From the NCBI GenBank assembly GCA_947258585.1, contig CAMYIZ010000032.1, positions 1-51,058 on the forward strand: 51,058 nt of DNA, in the 5' to 3' direction. The position numbers and the translations under genes are program-made. The stretch is from an uncultured Haliea sp. (GTDB lineage Bacteria > Pseudomonadota > Gammaproteobacteria > Pseudomonadales > Halieaceae). Positions within the stretch are counted from its first letter, which is position 1; each line of letters opens with the position of its first letter. Shown here one piece after another: positions 39,028 to 46,935 of the stretch. The notes below the pieces were generated by a model, which was not told where the DNA came from, did no database searches, and saw only the letters and a list, made by a program, of their open reading frames with translations.

Positions 39028-39062
39028 GGGGATTCCTCGCCTGCGGTGAATTCGGAAAGCCA

Positions 39063-39091
39063 ATGATATGCTTGACCCTTTGATAACTCAA
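39063..39091 (-). promoter_or_regulatory. leuC promoter
   Basis: On the minus strand TTGAGT (39086-39091) and TATCAT (39063-39068) are spaced by exactly 17 bp. The start would fall near 39056, about 29 bases before the leuC ATG. This leaves no room for a leucine leader peptide, so LysR-type control is more likely than attenuation. Confidence 0.6.
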
Positions 39092-39100
39092 ATTTATTAT
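39072..39100 (+). promoter_or_regulatory. lysR promoter interlocked with the leuC promoter
   Basis: TTGACC (39072-39077) and TATTAT (39095-39100) are spaced by 17 bp on the plus strand. Its -35 lies in the spacer of the leuC promoter and the leuC -35 lies in its spacer, so polymerase can occupy only one at a time. The tract is far more AT-rich than the surrounding genes. Confidence 0.58.
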
Positions 39101-39133
39101 TTTTATCTATCGCATTCCAAATGGTAATCTGAA

Positions 39134-40021
39134 ATGGACCTGCAGAATCTTCAGGCTTTTCTTCTGGTGGCAGAGGAAGGCTCCTTCTCCCTGGCCGCCG
39201 AACGCCTGCACCTGTCCCAGCCCGCGGTCAGCAAGCGCATTGCGCTGTTGGAACAGGGCCTGGGTAGCGAGCTGTTCGACCGTATCGGCCGCCACGTCGG
39301 GCTCACGGAGGCCGGCCAGGCCCTCCTGCCCCACGCCAATGCGATCGTACAACAGCTGTACACCGCCGAGCAGGCAGTGCGCGACCTGTCCGGGGAAGTC
39401 GCCGGCCAGCTGCGGCTGGCCACCAGCCATCATATCGGCCTGCACCGTCTGCCACCGGTACTCAGCGCCTTCAGCAAATCCTATCCGGGGGCCAAAATCG
39501 ATATCGACTTCATGGACTCGGAGCAGGCGTACGACCTGATCATGCAGGGTCGTTCCGAACTGGCTGTAGTCACCCTGGCACCGGTTGCCGACGACAGCAT
39601 GATCACCCGGCCCGTGTGGCAGGACCCCCTGGTCTTCATGGTGGCGGCGGACCACCCCCTGGCCGGCAAGGGCGACTGTAGCCTGGCCGACCTGGCGCGG
39701 CACCCGGCGATCCTTCCCGGGCTGAACACCTACACCGGCCAGATCGTCAAGCGCCTGTTCGCCGAGCACCGGCTGGCGCTGCAGGTGACCATGGCTACCA
39801 ATTACCTGGAAACCATCCGCATGATGGCCTCAGTGGGGCTGGGCTGGACAGTTCTGCCCCGCACCATGCTGGACCCGGGCCTGGTGGCACTGCCGGTGTC
39901 GGACACCGCGATCGAGCGCTCCCTCGGGCTGGTATATCACCGCGGTCGCAGCCTGTCGCGGGCCGCCCAGGCTTTCATGGCAGTATTGGCGGAATTCGCC
40001 GATACCACCACGAAAGCCTGA
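39134..40021 (+). CDS. LysR-type transcriptional regulator, probable leuCDB regulator
   Basis: The 295-residue product has the N-terminal winged HTH of the family: MDLQNLQAFLLVAEEGSFSLAAERLHLSQPAVSKRI is summarised by SFSLAAERLHLSQPAVS at about 17-34. The periplasmic-binding-like effector domain spans about 90-295. It is divergent from leuC over 106 bp, the classic arrangement for a LysR regulator controlling its neighbour and itself. Pseudomonads have a similar regulator next to leuC. The effector is unknown; a leucine-pathway intermediate such as 2-isopropylmalate is a reasonable guess from LeuO/IlvY-type logic. Confidence 0.88.
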   Translation: MDLQNLQAFLLVAEEGSFSLAAERLHLSQPAVSKRIALLEQGLGSELFDRIGRHVGLTEAGQALLPHANAIVQQLYTAEQAVRDLSGEVAGQLRLATSHHIGLHRLPPVLSAFSKSYPGAKIDIDFMDSEQAYDLIMQGRSELAVVTLAPVADDSMITRPVWQDPLVFMVAADHPLAGKGDCSLADLARHPAILPGLNTYTGQIVKRLFAEHRLALQVTMATNYLETIRMMASVGLGWTVLPRTMLDPGLVALPVSDTAIERSLGLVYHRGRSLSRAAQAFMAVLAEFADTTTKA

Positions 40022-40091
40022 CCCCCCTACTTCTGGAAAGCCGCCCGTCCCCGGTCTCTGGCTTTGCGCCTGCTGACCGGTTTAGCGGCAG

Positions 40092-40547
40092 TCAGAAAAT
40101 ACCCATTTCCAGCCCGGTAGCGAAGGCTTCTCCCAGTTCCTCCGCCTGCCGGCAGTGCGCCGCGTTCACCTCGCCGCGGCAAATCACGGGTTCCATGGCC
40201 GCCGGCAACGGGTAACCGGAAAGGATGCGCCGGGCCTGTTCGCGGGCACCGCGACCGTCGTTGCCGGCGCTGATCAGCAAGCCGTAGGGCAGCACCCGCC
40301 CGGACTCTCCCACCGGATAAAAGGTCCGGTCCAGGAAGTCCTTGATGCCACCACTCAGGCTCCCCGAATTTTCCGCGCCCACCAACAGCAGGCCATCCGC
40401 TGCCAGCAGATCGGCGCTGCCGGCATCCCAGGCCCGCAACACCCGGACCTGGACCCCCGCCACGCTGGCAGCGGCGGTAAAGCAAGCGCGGGCGAGCCTG
40501 GCGCTGGCGCCGCTCTGGCTGTGATAGACGATCAACAGTAAACGCAT
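40092..40547 (-). CDS. Flavodoxin-fold NAD(P)H-dependent reductase family protein
   Basis: The 151-residue product starts with the flavin-phosphate loop LLIVYHSQSGASARLA. Its central block ENSGSLSGGIKDFLDR resembles the FMN-contacting loop of NADPH-dependent FMN reductases. It is somewhat short for that family and the substrate is unknown. I used ATG 40547, with a G-rich ribosome binding site just before it; an ATG four codons upstream is an alternative. It converges with lysR (70-bp gap) and has the DnaA-box region upstream. Confidence 0.78.
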   Translation of the reverse strand: MRLLLIVYHSQSGASARLARACFTAAASVAGVQVRVLRAWDAGSADLLAADGLLLVGAENSGSLSGGIKDFLDRTFYPVGESGRVLPYGLLISAGNDGRGAREQARRILSGYPLPAAMEPVICRGEVNAAHCRQAEELGEAFATGLEMGIF

Positions 40548-40633
40548 TGCGCCCCCCATGCCGCAGATCAGGATTGGAGCACAGCCCGCCGGGCCAGGCC
40601 AGCCATCCCATCAAATCCGCCCAGATCCACCGT

Positions 40634-40659
40634 TTATCCACACACTGCCCTGTGGATAA
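40634..40659. promoter_or_regulatory. Pair of perfect DnaA boxes, inverted, 8 bp apart
   Basis: TTATCCACA at 40634-40642 (plus) and its exact reverse complement TGTGGATAA at 40651-40659 are separated by eight bases. Both match the high-affinity DnaA consensus perfectly. They lie 87 bases or more upstream of the reductase start and next to an AT-rich tract. The match is seen; binding by DnaA is inference. Confidence 0.7.
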
Positions 40660-40732
40660 CTGTGGGGATAGCTTGTCTCCACGACTCTGCCTAACCGCGT
40701 TAAAATGTTACTCCGGGCCCGGCCTCGGCGCT

Positions 40733-40800
40733 GAATATAATTAATATTTATCATTACATTCATATAGTTACGATACTTATCGAGAAATTAACTCAGAAAC
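40733..40800. other. AT-rich tract beside the DnaA boxes
   Basis: About 68 bases starting GAATATAATTAATATTTATC and running through repeated TTA/ATA steps, with very few G or C, in an otherwise GC-rich region. It includes TATAAT on the plus strand (40735-40740) although no plus-strand gene follows. It could be a DNA-unwinding or bending region, a promoter UP-like element, or simply divergent intergenic DNA. Confidence 0.5.
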
Positions 40801-40875
40801 TCACCACACCCGGGCGCAGGCCGGGGTGCGCGCCAGGAATTGTGGACAGTGCATTTCCCGGGGGTTGGCAGGCGC

Positions 40876-43140
40876 TTACCTGCGGGACCACGGACTATCG
40901 CGTCCCGGCGGCGCTGCGGCAGCGGTCAGGCGCCAGCACTGGTGAATCCGGCTGTTGCGCTGAAAGTCTGGATCCAGGGTGCTGCGGGTGATGTCCTCGC
41001 AGTTGAAATCCGCCTCCAGATTCGGGTCCAGCCGGAATCCCCGACGGTTATTGGAAAAGTAGAGTACCCCCCCGGGCCGCAGCAGTGCCATCGCCCCGCG
41101 CACCAGTGGCGAATGATCCCGCTGTACATCGAAGGACTCCGAGAGCTTGCGGGAATTCGAAAAAGAAGGCGGATCCAGCAGGATCAGGTCGAAGTGGCGG
41201 CCACAGGCCTGCAGCCAGGACAGGCAATCCGCACGCTCCAGGCGATTGCGGGTCTCATCCAGGCCGTTGTGGGCCAGGTTCCTGCGCAACCAGCCAAGAT
41301 AGGTGTTGGACAGGTCCACGCTGGTAGTGCTGCGGGCCCCACCCAGCGCCGCGTGGATCGTTGCTGCACCGGTGTAGCAAAAGAGATTGAGGAAATCCTT
41401 GCCGGATGCCTCGCGCCCGAGACGCAGACGCAGGGGGCGATGATCGAGGAACAGGCCGGTATCCAGGTAATCGCGCAGGTTGACCAGCAACTTCGCCCCG
41501 CCCTCGCGCACCGACAGCACTTCGCCGCTGCTGTCCTGCTTGCGGTACTGCTCGTCACCGCGCTGGCGCTGGCGCAGCTTGTAGACAATGTTGTCTGGGG
41601 CCACACCCAGGGCAGCGGGCAGCGCCGCCTGCACTTCGGCCAGGCGCCCAGCGGCGGCCGCGGGGTCCACATCCCGAGGCGCCTGGTATTCCGCCACATG
41701 CACCTGGTCGCCGTACAGATCCACCGCCACGGCATACTCCGGCATATCCGCATCGTAGAGCCGGTAGCACTCGATGCCCTCGCGTTTTACCCAACTCGCC
41801 AGACGGCGGCGGTTCTTGCGCAGGCGATTGGCGAACATCTGTGCACCGCCGGTGAGCTCCGCCAGCGGCGCGGCGGTGGCGACGGGCTGCACGTCCGTCA
41901 CTTGCGGCGCCTTGTCGCTGAGCCGGTTGTTACCCAGATCGAACAGCAGCAGACTGGACTCCAGCGCCCCGTTCCACAGCTTGTACTGCTTGTGACTGCG
42001 CAGGCCGGTGGCGCGCCCAAGATCCTTGTCGGAGGTGAAAATGGCCGCCTGCCAGCCGGGAAACTCCCGCAGCAGGGTCTCGCCAAGCTGGCGGTAGAGA
42101 TACTGCAGGCTGTCCTTGTCCCCCAGGCGCTCGCCGTAGGGCGGATTGCAGACCAGCAGGCCCTGCGGCAGGGAAACATGGGTTGGCCGGGTGAGCTCCG
42201 CCAGGGGCTTGCAGCTCACCCGCACCACGGCCTCCAGCCCCGCGCTGGCGATATTTTCCTGCGCCCGGTGCACCACCTTCGGGTCCGCGTCGTAGCCACG
42301 GATCTCCGGCAACCGGGCCTGTTTGCCCCGCTCGGCACGGCCTCGCGCATCGCTGAGCAGGGCCTGCCACTGGGGTGCGCTATGGCCCTGCCAACGCTCG
42401 AAGCCGAAACGCGTCCGGGCCAAACCCGGGGCGATATCTGCCGCCATCATGGCGCCCTCCAGCAACAGAGTCCCGGAACCGCACATGGGATCGATCAGGG
42501 CGCCGCCCCGGGCCGCCATACCGGGCCAGTCCGCGCGCAGGAGAATGGCCGCCGCCAGGTTTTCTTTCAGCGGCGCCGCCCCCGCCTGCAGCCGGTAGTT
42601 GCGCCGATGCAGGCTGCCGCCGGACATATCCAGGGCCAGCAGGATGCCGTGTCGCGAGAGACGCACATTGAAGCGCAAATCCGGATTGGAACGATCTACC
42701 GAAGGCCGTTCGCTGCCGCGCTGGACAAACCAGTCGACGATGGCGTCCTTGCAGCGCTGGGCCCCGAACTGGGTGTTGCGGATATGGGTGTTTTCCCCGC
42801 TGAAATCGATACTGATGGTCTGCTCCGGGGACATGATCCCGGCCCAGTCCACCCGCATCAAGCCGGCGTACAGGGCGTCCGCGTCCTGGGCATCGAATCT
42901 CTCCAGTGGCAACAGTACCCGATTGGCGAGGCGCGACCAGAGGCAGGCCCGATAGCCGATCGCCAGGGGGCCATCGAAGTAGACCCCGGCCACGGTTTCC
43001 CGGCCGCCGCTGGCGCCCAGCGCCAGCAACTCCGCCAGCAGCAGCCCTTCGATACCCTTGGGGCAGGTGGCAAACCATTGCCGTTCGGCGCTGGCGGGCA
43101 GCTTCGCGGGAGCCACGGTATCGTCGGGAAAGCTGCTCAT
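40876..43140 (-). CDS. rlmKL: Bifunctional 23S rRNA methyltransferase RlmKL (m2G2445 and m7G2069)
   Basis: Methylates two guanines of 23S rRNA using two fused SAM domains. The 754-residue product has an N-terminal THUMP region (about 20-165), the RlmL methyltransferase with DPMCGSGTLLLEGAMMA and the N2-guanine motif NPPYGERLG, and the C-terminal RlmK half with LNLFCYTGAATIHAALGG and LDPPSFSNS. Length and layout match E. coli RlmL (YcbY). The start is ATG 43140. An upstream gap of 54 bases separates it from the XRE-type gene. Confidence 0.96.
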   Translation of the reverse strand: MSSFPDDTVAPAKLPASAERQWFATCPKGIEGLLLAELLALGASGGRETVAGVYFDGPLAIGYRACLWSRLANRVLLPLERFDAQDADALYAGLMRVDWAGIMSPEQTISIDFSGENTHIRNTQFGAQRCKDAIVDWFVQRGSERPSVDRSNPDLRFNVRLSRHGILLALDMSGGSLHRRNYRLQAGAAPLKENLAAAILLRADWPGMAARGGALIDPMCGSGTLLLEGAMMAADIAPGLARTRFGFERWQGHSAPQWQALLSDARGRAERGKQARLPEIRGYDADPKVVHRAQENIASAGLEAVVRVSCKPLAELTRPTHVSLPQGLLVCNPPYGERLGDKDSLQYLYRQLGETLLREFPGWQAAIFTSDKDLGRATGLRSHKQYKLWNGALESSLLLFDLGNNRLSDKAPQVTDVQPVATAAPLAELTGGAQMFANRLRKNRRRLASWVKREGIECYRLYDADMPEYAVAVDLYGDQVHVAEYQAPRDVDPAAAAGRLAEVQAALPAALGVAPDNIVYKLRQRQRGDEQYRKQDSSGEVLSVREGGAKLLVNLRDYLDTGLFLDHRPLRLRLGREASGKDFLNLFCYTGAATIHAALGGARSTTSVDLSNTYLGWLRRNLAHNGLDETRNRLERADCLSWLQACGRHFDLILLDPPSFSNSRKLSESFDVQRDHSPLVRGAMALLRPGGVLYFSNNRRGFRLDPNLEADFNCEDITRSTLDPDFQRNSRIHQCWRLTAAAAPPGRDSPWSRR

Positions 43141-43194
43141 GCCGGGGATCCTGGGGGGTACTGAAAAGGGTGCCCAGTGTACCGGAAAGTCGTG

Positions 43195-43881
43195 CTAGCT
43201 GCGCTTGCGCGGCGCCCGTTTCCGCGTCGCAGCCGCTGCGGGCTTGCGCCGGGGTGGGGACTGCGGCGCATTGGCCAGCTTTTCCTTCGCCATCACATCC
43301 AGCACCAGCTGGGCGGCGCTGTCGATGTAGCTGATGAAACGGGCGTGCTCATCATCGCTGAGGGTACGCAGGACATCGTGCTGCCGATAGAGGTTGACGA
43401 AACGGCGCTCGCGCTCGTACTGGCGCGGCAGGGCCATCACTCCCCACTGTTCCAGCGTCTGCTCGAGCTGGGGATTGTAGGTTCGCAGGAACTTGATCAG
43501 GAACGGCACCGGGTCGTGCCGGGCCAACAGGCTCGCACTGCGCAACACCAGCTCCAGCGGCATGATTTTCTCGCCGCTTTCGATGTCTTCCAGCATCGAC
43601 TTGTCGGAGACCCCGAGGCTGTCCGCCAGCTCTTTCAGTGACAGGCCCGCCGTCTCGCGGGCATCGCGCAGGAAGTGGCCGGCGTCGGCCATGGCCTCGA
43701 GCCGCTCGGGCTCAAAGCTGTTGAGCAGAGTACTGCGCAGCCAGCCTTCGCCGAACATGGCTGTCATGGTAGCGGTATTGCGGGCGATTTCCAGAGTCCC
43801 GCCGGCAACCTGGCCGCTAAAGCGCAGCAGGCCGGCCAGCAGGCTCTCGGAGTCGTTACCCTGATTCTTCTTGTCAGCCAT
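43195..43881 (-). CDS. XRE-family helix-turn-helix regulator, uncharacterised
   Basis: The 228-residue product has an XRE HTH at about 70-125 (FLRDARETAGLSLKELADSL followed by GVSDKSMLEDIESG). The N-terminal 65 residues have no recognised domain. After a helical middle part comes a strongly basic, Ala/Pro-rich tail (RRKPAAAATRKRAPRKRS) that may bind DNA or RNA nonspecifically. No effector domain is visible. It follows two lipoprotein genes and precedes rlmKL; whether it regulates the lipoproteins is unknown. Starts at ATG 43881. Confidence 0.75.
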   Translation of the reverse strand: MADKKNQGNDSESLLAGLLRFSGQVAGGTLEIARNTATMTAMFGEGWLRSTLLNSFEPERLEAMADAGHFLRDARETAGLSLKELADSLGVSDKSMLEDIESGEKIMPLELVLRSASLLARHDPVPFLIKFLRTYNPQLEQTLEQWGVMALPRQYERERRFVNLYRQHDVLRTLSDDEHARFISYIDSAAQLVLDVMAKEKLANAPQSPPRRKPAAAATRKRAPRKRS

Positions 43882-43934
43882 GGCTACAGCTTAGCCGAAC
43901 ATCCGCCACTTGCCGAGGTCCACAGCGGTCCGCC

Positions 43935-45071
43935 TCACTGCAGCCCCGACTCCAGCCGGAATATCTCCCGCAGAATCTCCCGCCACTCGTCATACTGGCT
44001 CTCCAGACTGCCATTGAGCCGGTAGACACTGCCGCTGACGTCGAGGACAGTCGGCAGGACCTCATTGTTGAAGCCCCTCGCGAGGTCTTCGAGATCCTGC
44101 TGCTGAATCTTGCTCCACTTGAATGCATTGTAGGTCTGCTCCATCGCGGCGTAGGTGCCACGCGCCCCAGCGCGGTCGCGCTGGGACAGCCGCCGGGCAT
44201 AGTCCTCCCGATACAGGGCCTGTTCGCGGCCGTACTGGCGCCACAGGTCGTAGGTGGGCTGCATCGTCTGGTAGAGATCGACGTACTGCTCGTCGACCAC
44301 ATCAATGAAGCGGAACTCCTGGCTGCGGATCAGTTCAACCCGGGCCAGCATCGGATCGTTCTCCGCCGGCAACCGCAGTAGCTGCTGGCGCCCCGCCGCA
44401 TCCTCGGCCACAAACCCGGCAAAGTAGTCAGGTGCCAGGTCGCCCGCCTGCCGCAACAGCGCGAGTTCGGGCAGTTGCTGTAGTTCGGCGTGAGCCTGGT
44501 TTCGGTATTCCGCCAACAGGTCGTTGGCAATCTTGCGGTACAGATCGATAAACGGATCCCCGCCGCCCACTACCGGGTAGTCGGACGCCTGCGCCTCGTC
44601 AGCGTAGATCCGGTCCAGCCAGATTCGACCACTGGCATCCTCGGCCCGGATCTGCAGCACCAGGAAACGGCCATCCGAGTGCAGTATCTTGCCCTCAAGC
44701 TGCAGCACGGCGGCAGGCTGCGGCTCGGGCAACACCCGCACCGCGCCCCAGGCATTACTCTCCTGCAGCAGCTGACGCAAACGCACCGGCATATAGCGGG
44801 CCTCGGCCTTGCGGATGTCCGGGAAAATGCCCTGGCGACTGAGACCCGCGGTCTGCTCCGGAATACCCGGATCAAAGCTCACCAGGGCCAGGTCCAGGGC
44901 CGGTTGCGGCGGCTGGGCCAGCACTTCGAGCCTGACAGAGCCTACCGAGGGGGGCCAGCTTTGGACTGCGGGCGGCAGGGGCTGGGCTGTCTGCGGCGCG
45001 GGAGCGCTGCCACAGCCCGCAAGCAGCAGGAGCAGGCCCAGGCAGTGGATCAGGGCGATTCGGTGGTACAC
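43935..45071 (-). CDS. Conserved lipoprotein of unknown function (378 aa)
   Basis: The N-terminus is a lipoprotein signal: basic start, hydrophobic core LGLLLLLAGC and Cys20 in a clear lipobox. Gly-Ser after the Cys argues against inner-membrane retention, so outer-membrane placement is likely. The mature part is rich in Gln, Glu and Arg helices, with many aromatic residues in the second half (YVDLYQTMQPTYDLWRQYG); I recognise no domain. It begins with GTG 45071 (GAGG seven bases upstream), overlapping the preceding lipoprotein gene by 22 bases, so translation is probably coupled. Confidence 0.72.
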   Translation of the reverse strand: MYHRIALIHCLGLLLLLAGCGSAPAPQTAQPLPPAVQSWPPSVGSVRLEVLAQPPQPALDLALVSFDPGIPEQTAGLSRQGIFPDIRKAEARYMPVRLRQLLQESNAWGAVRVLPEPQPAAVLQLEGKILHSDGRFLVLQIRAEDASGRIWLDRIYADEAQASDYPVVGGGDPFIDLYRKIANDLLAEYRNQAHAELQQLPELALLRQAGDLAPDYFAGFVAEDAAGRQQLLRLPAENDPMLARVELIRSQEFRFIDVVDEQYVDLYQTMQPTYDLWRQYGREQALYREDYARRLSQRDRAGARGTYAAMEQTYNAFKWSKIQQQDLEDLARGFNNEVLPTVLDVSGSVYRLNGSLESQYDEWREILREIFRLESGLQ

Positions 45072-45751
45072 ACTTTACCTCGGGTGAGGGTCTGCTCACA
45101 GGAGAATCCGTGAGCCTCGGGGTCCATGCGCCGGTAGACCCGGTTGAGGGAAAACGGCGAAGACACACGATCCGAGCTGACCGTGGTGGCGATATTAAGC
45201 ATCTGGCCATCCGGTCCCAGCGTCAGGCGGTGGCGAATTGCCAGACCCTCGGGCAGGGAGAGCACAAACAGCAACTGGTGACCGTCCCAGCCACAGAACT
45301 CGCTGCCGAGGGGCGTTTCGACCACCGTCGGGCGGCCCTCATGGAAATCGCAGTCGAGGGCGAAATCGCCCTCCCTGCGGACACGGATCTGGCTGAGGTC
45401 CTGCTCTATATCGAGCAGCTGGGAGCGGGTCACCAGGTCTGCCATCTGCGCCAGGCCGATGATTGATGCGCCGCTGTCCGTGCCGGCATCGCCGATCATC
45501 AGGGCGGCGCCGGGACCGCGCAGCTCGCCACCCCCGGCCTGGGCACGGCGCTCCGCCTGGCGCTGCAGCTCGCGTACCAGGCCGTTGAGGCGCACCTGGA
45601 TGTTGTCACTCTGGCCGTAATCCAGCGACCAGCTGCCGCTGAAGTCGACACCCACACGGGAAGCGGCGGGCTGGCGCTGCTCCTGGCTGCCACAGGCTCC
45701 CAGCACCAGCAGCAGGGGGGCGAGCAGTATCTTGGCGAAGGGTTTCATCAC
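45050..45751 (-). CDS. Conserved lipoprotein of unknown function (233 aa)
   Basis: The signal has core ILLAPLLLVLGAC with Cys20 in a lipobox and Gly-Ser following, again pointing to the outer membrane. The mature protein begins with a VGVDFSGSWSLDYGQSDNIQ segment, contains a likely coiled stretch (LVRELQRQAERRAQ) and ends in beta-rich sequence with several Cys (DCDFH, SEFCGWDG, FSCEQ, GKVC). No known domain is evident. The 3' end overlaps the next lipoprotein gene by 22 bases; they likely act together in the envelope. Confidence 0.72.
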   Translation of the reverse strand: MMKPFAKILLAPLLLVLGACGSQEQRQPAASRVGVDFSGSWSLDYGQSDNIQVRLNGLVRELQRQAERRAQAGGGELRGPGAALMIGDAGTDSGASIIGLAQMADLVTRSQLLDIEQDLSQIRVRREGDFALDCDFHEGRPTVVETPLGSEFCGWDGHQLLFVLSLPEGLAIRHRLTLGPDGQMLNIATTVSSDRVSSPFSLNRVYRRMDPEAHGFSCEQTLTRGKVCTTESP

Positions 45752-45794
45752 GGCGGCCAGTGTAACCCAGGCGCCGGCGTTTCAGCAGGGGTGG

Positions 45795-46922
45795 TCAGTT
45801 AAAAAGACCTTCACCGGCGGACAACCGCCTGCCCAGAGCGGCCACCTGGGCACCGCTGGAACCCAGCGCCATTTCGTTGTAGCGCAGCCACAGGCAGTAG
45901 CGCCACAGCGGGTAGTCGCGATCAATACCGGTGCCGCCGTGCACGTGCTGGCAGGCGTAGCTGACCCGGTGACCCACATCGCCGGCCCAGATCTTCGCAA
46001 TCTGCACCTCGGTGGTCGCGGCTTGCTCGTCGCTGAGCAGCGACAGTGCCTGCCAGGTGCACAGGCGCAGGCACTCGACGTCGATGTAGCAGTCCGCCAT
46101 GCGATGCCCCACGGCCTGGAAGGTGGCGATGGGCACCCCGAACTGACGCCGTTCACTGGTATAGCCCGCCGCCATGCGCAGGGCGTGGTCGGCAGCACCC
46201 AGCTGCTGGGCACAGAGCGCTGCCGCACAGCGCTCGCGGGTCCAGCGCAGCAACGCCTCGCCGCCACGGGTCATGACCATATCCGCGGACGGTACGACGA
46301 CTCCTGCCAGCGTCACCTGGCAGTGGGGCTCGAAGTGGGTCATCTGGAGATCGGCGAGCGTCACCCCAGGGGCCCGGGGGTCCAGCAGGACCACCGCGGT
46401 GTCGCCGCCCACGCGTACCGGCAACAACATCCAGTCGGCTTCCCGAGCGAATGGAACCATCGCGCACTGCCCCTCCAGAACCAGGGTGTCGCCCTGCCAG
46501 CGAGCCTGCACCCGGGTCGGATCGGCGCTACTCAAACCGCTCCAGAAGTCGCCGGTCAGCAACAGTTCGCCGCGGGCAGCGGCGGGCAGAACACGCTCGC
46601 GCAATCCTGCCGCTGCAAATTTCTGCAAGGGCAGCAACCCGGACACACAGTGCGCCAGCGCCGGCACCGGCGCCACACTCCGCCCCAGCTCCTCGATAAA
46701 CAGCCCGAGTTCCATGAAGTCCAGGCCCATGCCCCCGTACTCCTCGGCTATCGCGACAGCGGGCAAGCCGGCCGTCAGCAGTGTCTGCCAGAGCGCCCGG
46801 TCAAAGCGCGGCGCCCGGTATTCATCGTAGGCGCCGAGACTGGCGGGGCTGACTGCGTCGTCGAGGATCTTGCGGGCGAGCCCGCGCAATTCTTCCTGAA
46901 TCTCCGAAAACCCAAAGTCCAT
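45795..46922 (-). CDS. Acyl-CoA dehydrogenase, second subunit of a pair
   Basis: FAD enzyme family introducing an alpha-beta double bond in acyl-CoA. The 375-residue product has the N-terminal helical domain (EEYGGMGLDFMELGLFIEELGR), a beta domain and the C-terminal block RRQFGVPIATFQAVGHRMAD, then HGGTGIDRDYPLWRY. At the position where medium-chain dehydrogenases carry the catalytic Glu the sequence reads ALGSSGAQ, so that base is absent. This fits heterotetrameric (alpha2beta2) dehydrogenases of steroid or isoprenoid side-chain breakdown, where one subunit is degenerate. The start is ATG 46922, 13 bases after the first dehydrogenase gene. Confidence 0.87.
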   Translation of the reverse strand: MDFGFSEIQEELRGLARKILDDAVSPASLGAYDEYRAPRFDRALWQTLLTAGLPAVAIAEEYGGMGLDFMELGLFIEELGRSVAPVPALAHCVSGLLPLQKFAAAGLRERVLPAAARGELLLTGDFWSGLSSADPTRVQARWQGDTLVLEGQCAMVPFAREADWMLLPVRVGGDTAVVLLDPRAPGVTLADLQMTHFEPHCQVTLAGVVVPSADMVMTRGGEALLRWTRERCAAALCAQQLGAADHALRMAAGYTSERRQFGVPIATFQAVGHRMADCYIDVECLRLCTWQALSLLSDEQAATTEVQIAKIWAGDVGHRVSYACQHVHGGTGIDRDYPLWRYCLWLRYNEMALGSSGAQVAALGRRLSAGEGLFN

Positions 46923-46935
46923 GACTGGCGCCCCC

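Larger units (their letters stand above)
40548..40875. other. 328-bp intergenic region with DnaA boxes and an AT-rich tract
   Basis: This gap lies between the rlmKL 3' end and the reductase gene start, both on the minus strand. It contains two inverted DnaA boxes (40634-40659) and an AT-rich tract (about 40733-40800). Nearer rlmKL it has an imperfect GC hairpin (about 40805-40830) without a T-run, a poor terminator candidate. I see no ORF with coding character in it. Confidence 0.7.

Noticed and set aside
39028-39056. Leucine leader peptide and attenuator before leuC
   Set aside because: The predicted leader is only about 29 bases, with no room for a peptide and alternative hairpins.
40037-40065. 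AAAGCC...GGCTTT stem-loop as a terminator between lysR and the reductase gene
   Set aside because: The stem is only six base pairs with a 17-base loop and no T-run on either strand, so support is too weak.
40634-40800. Replication origin oriC
   Set aside because: Only two DnaA boxes and no origin-linked genes are nearby; reported instead as a possible DnaA-binding control site.
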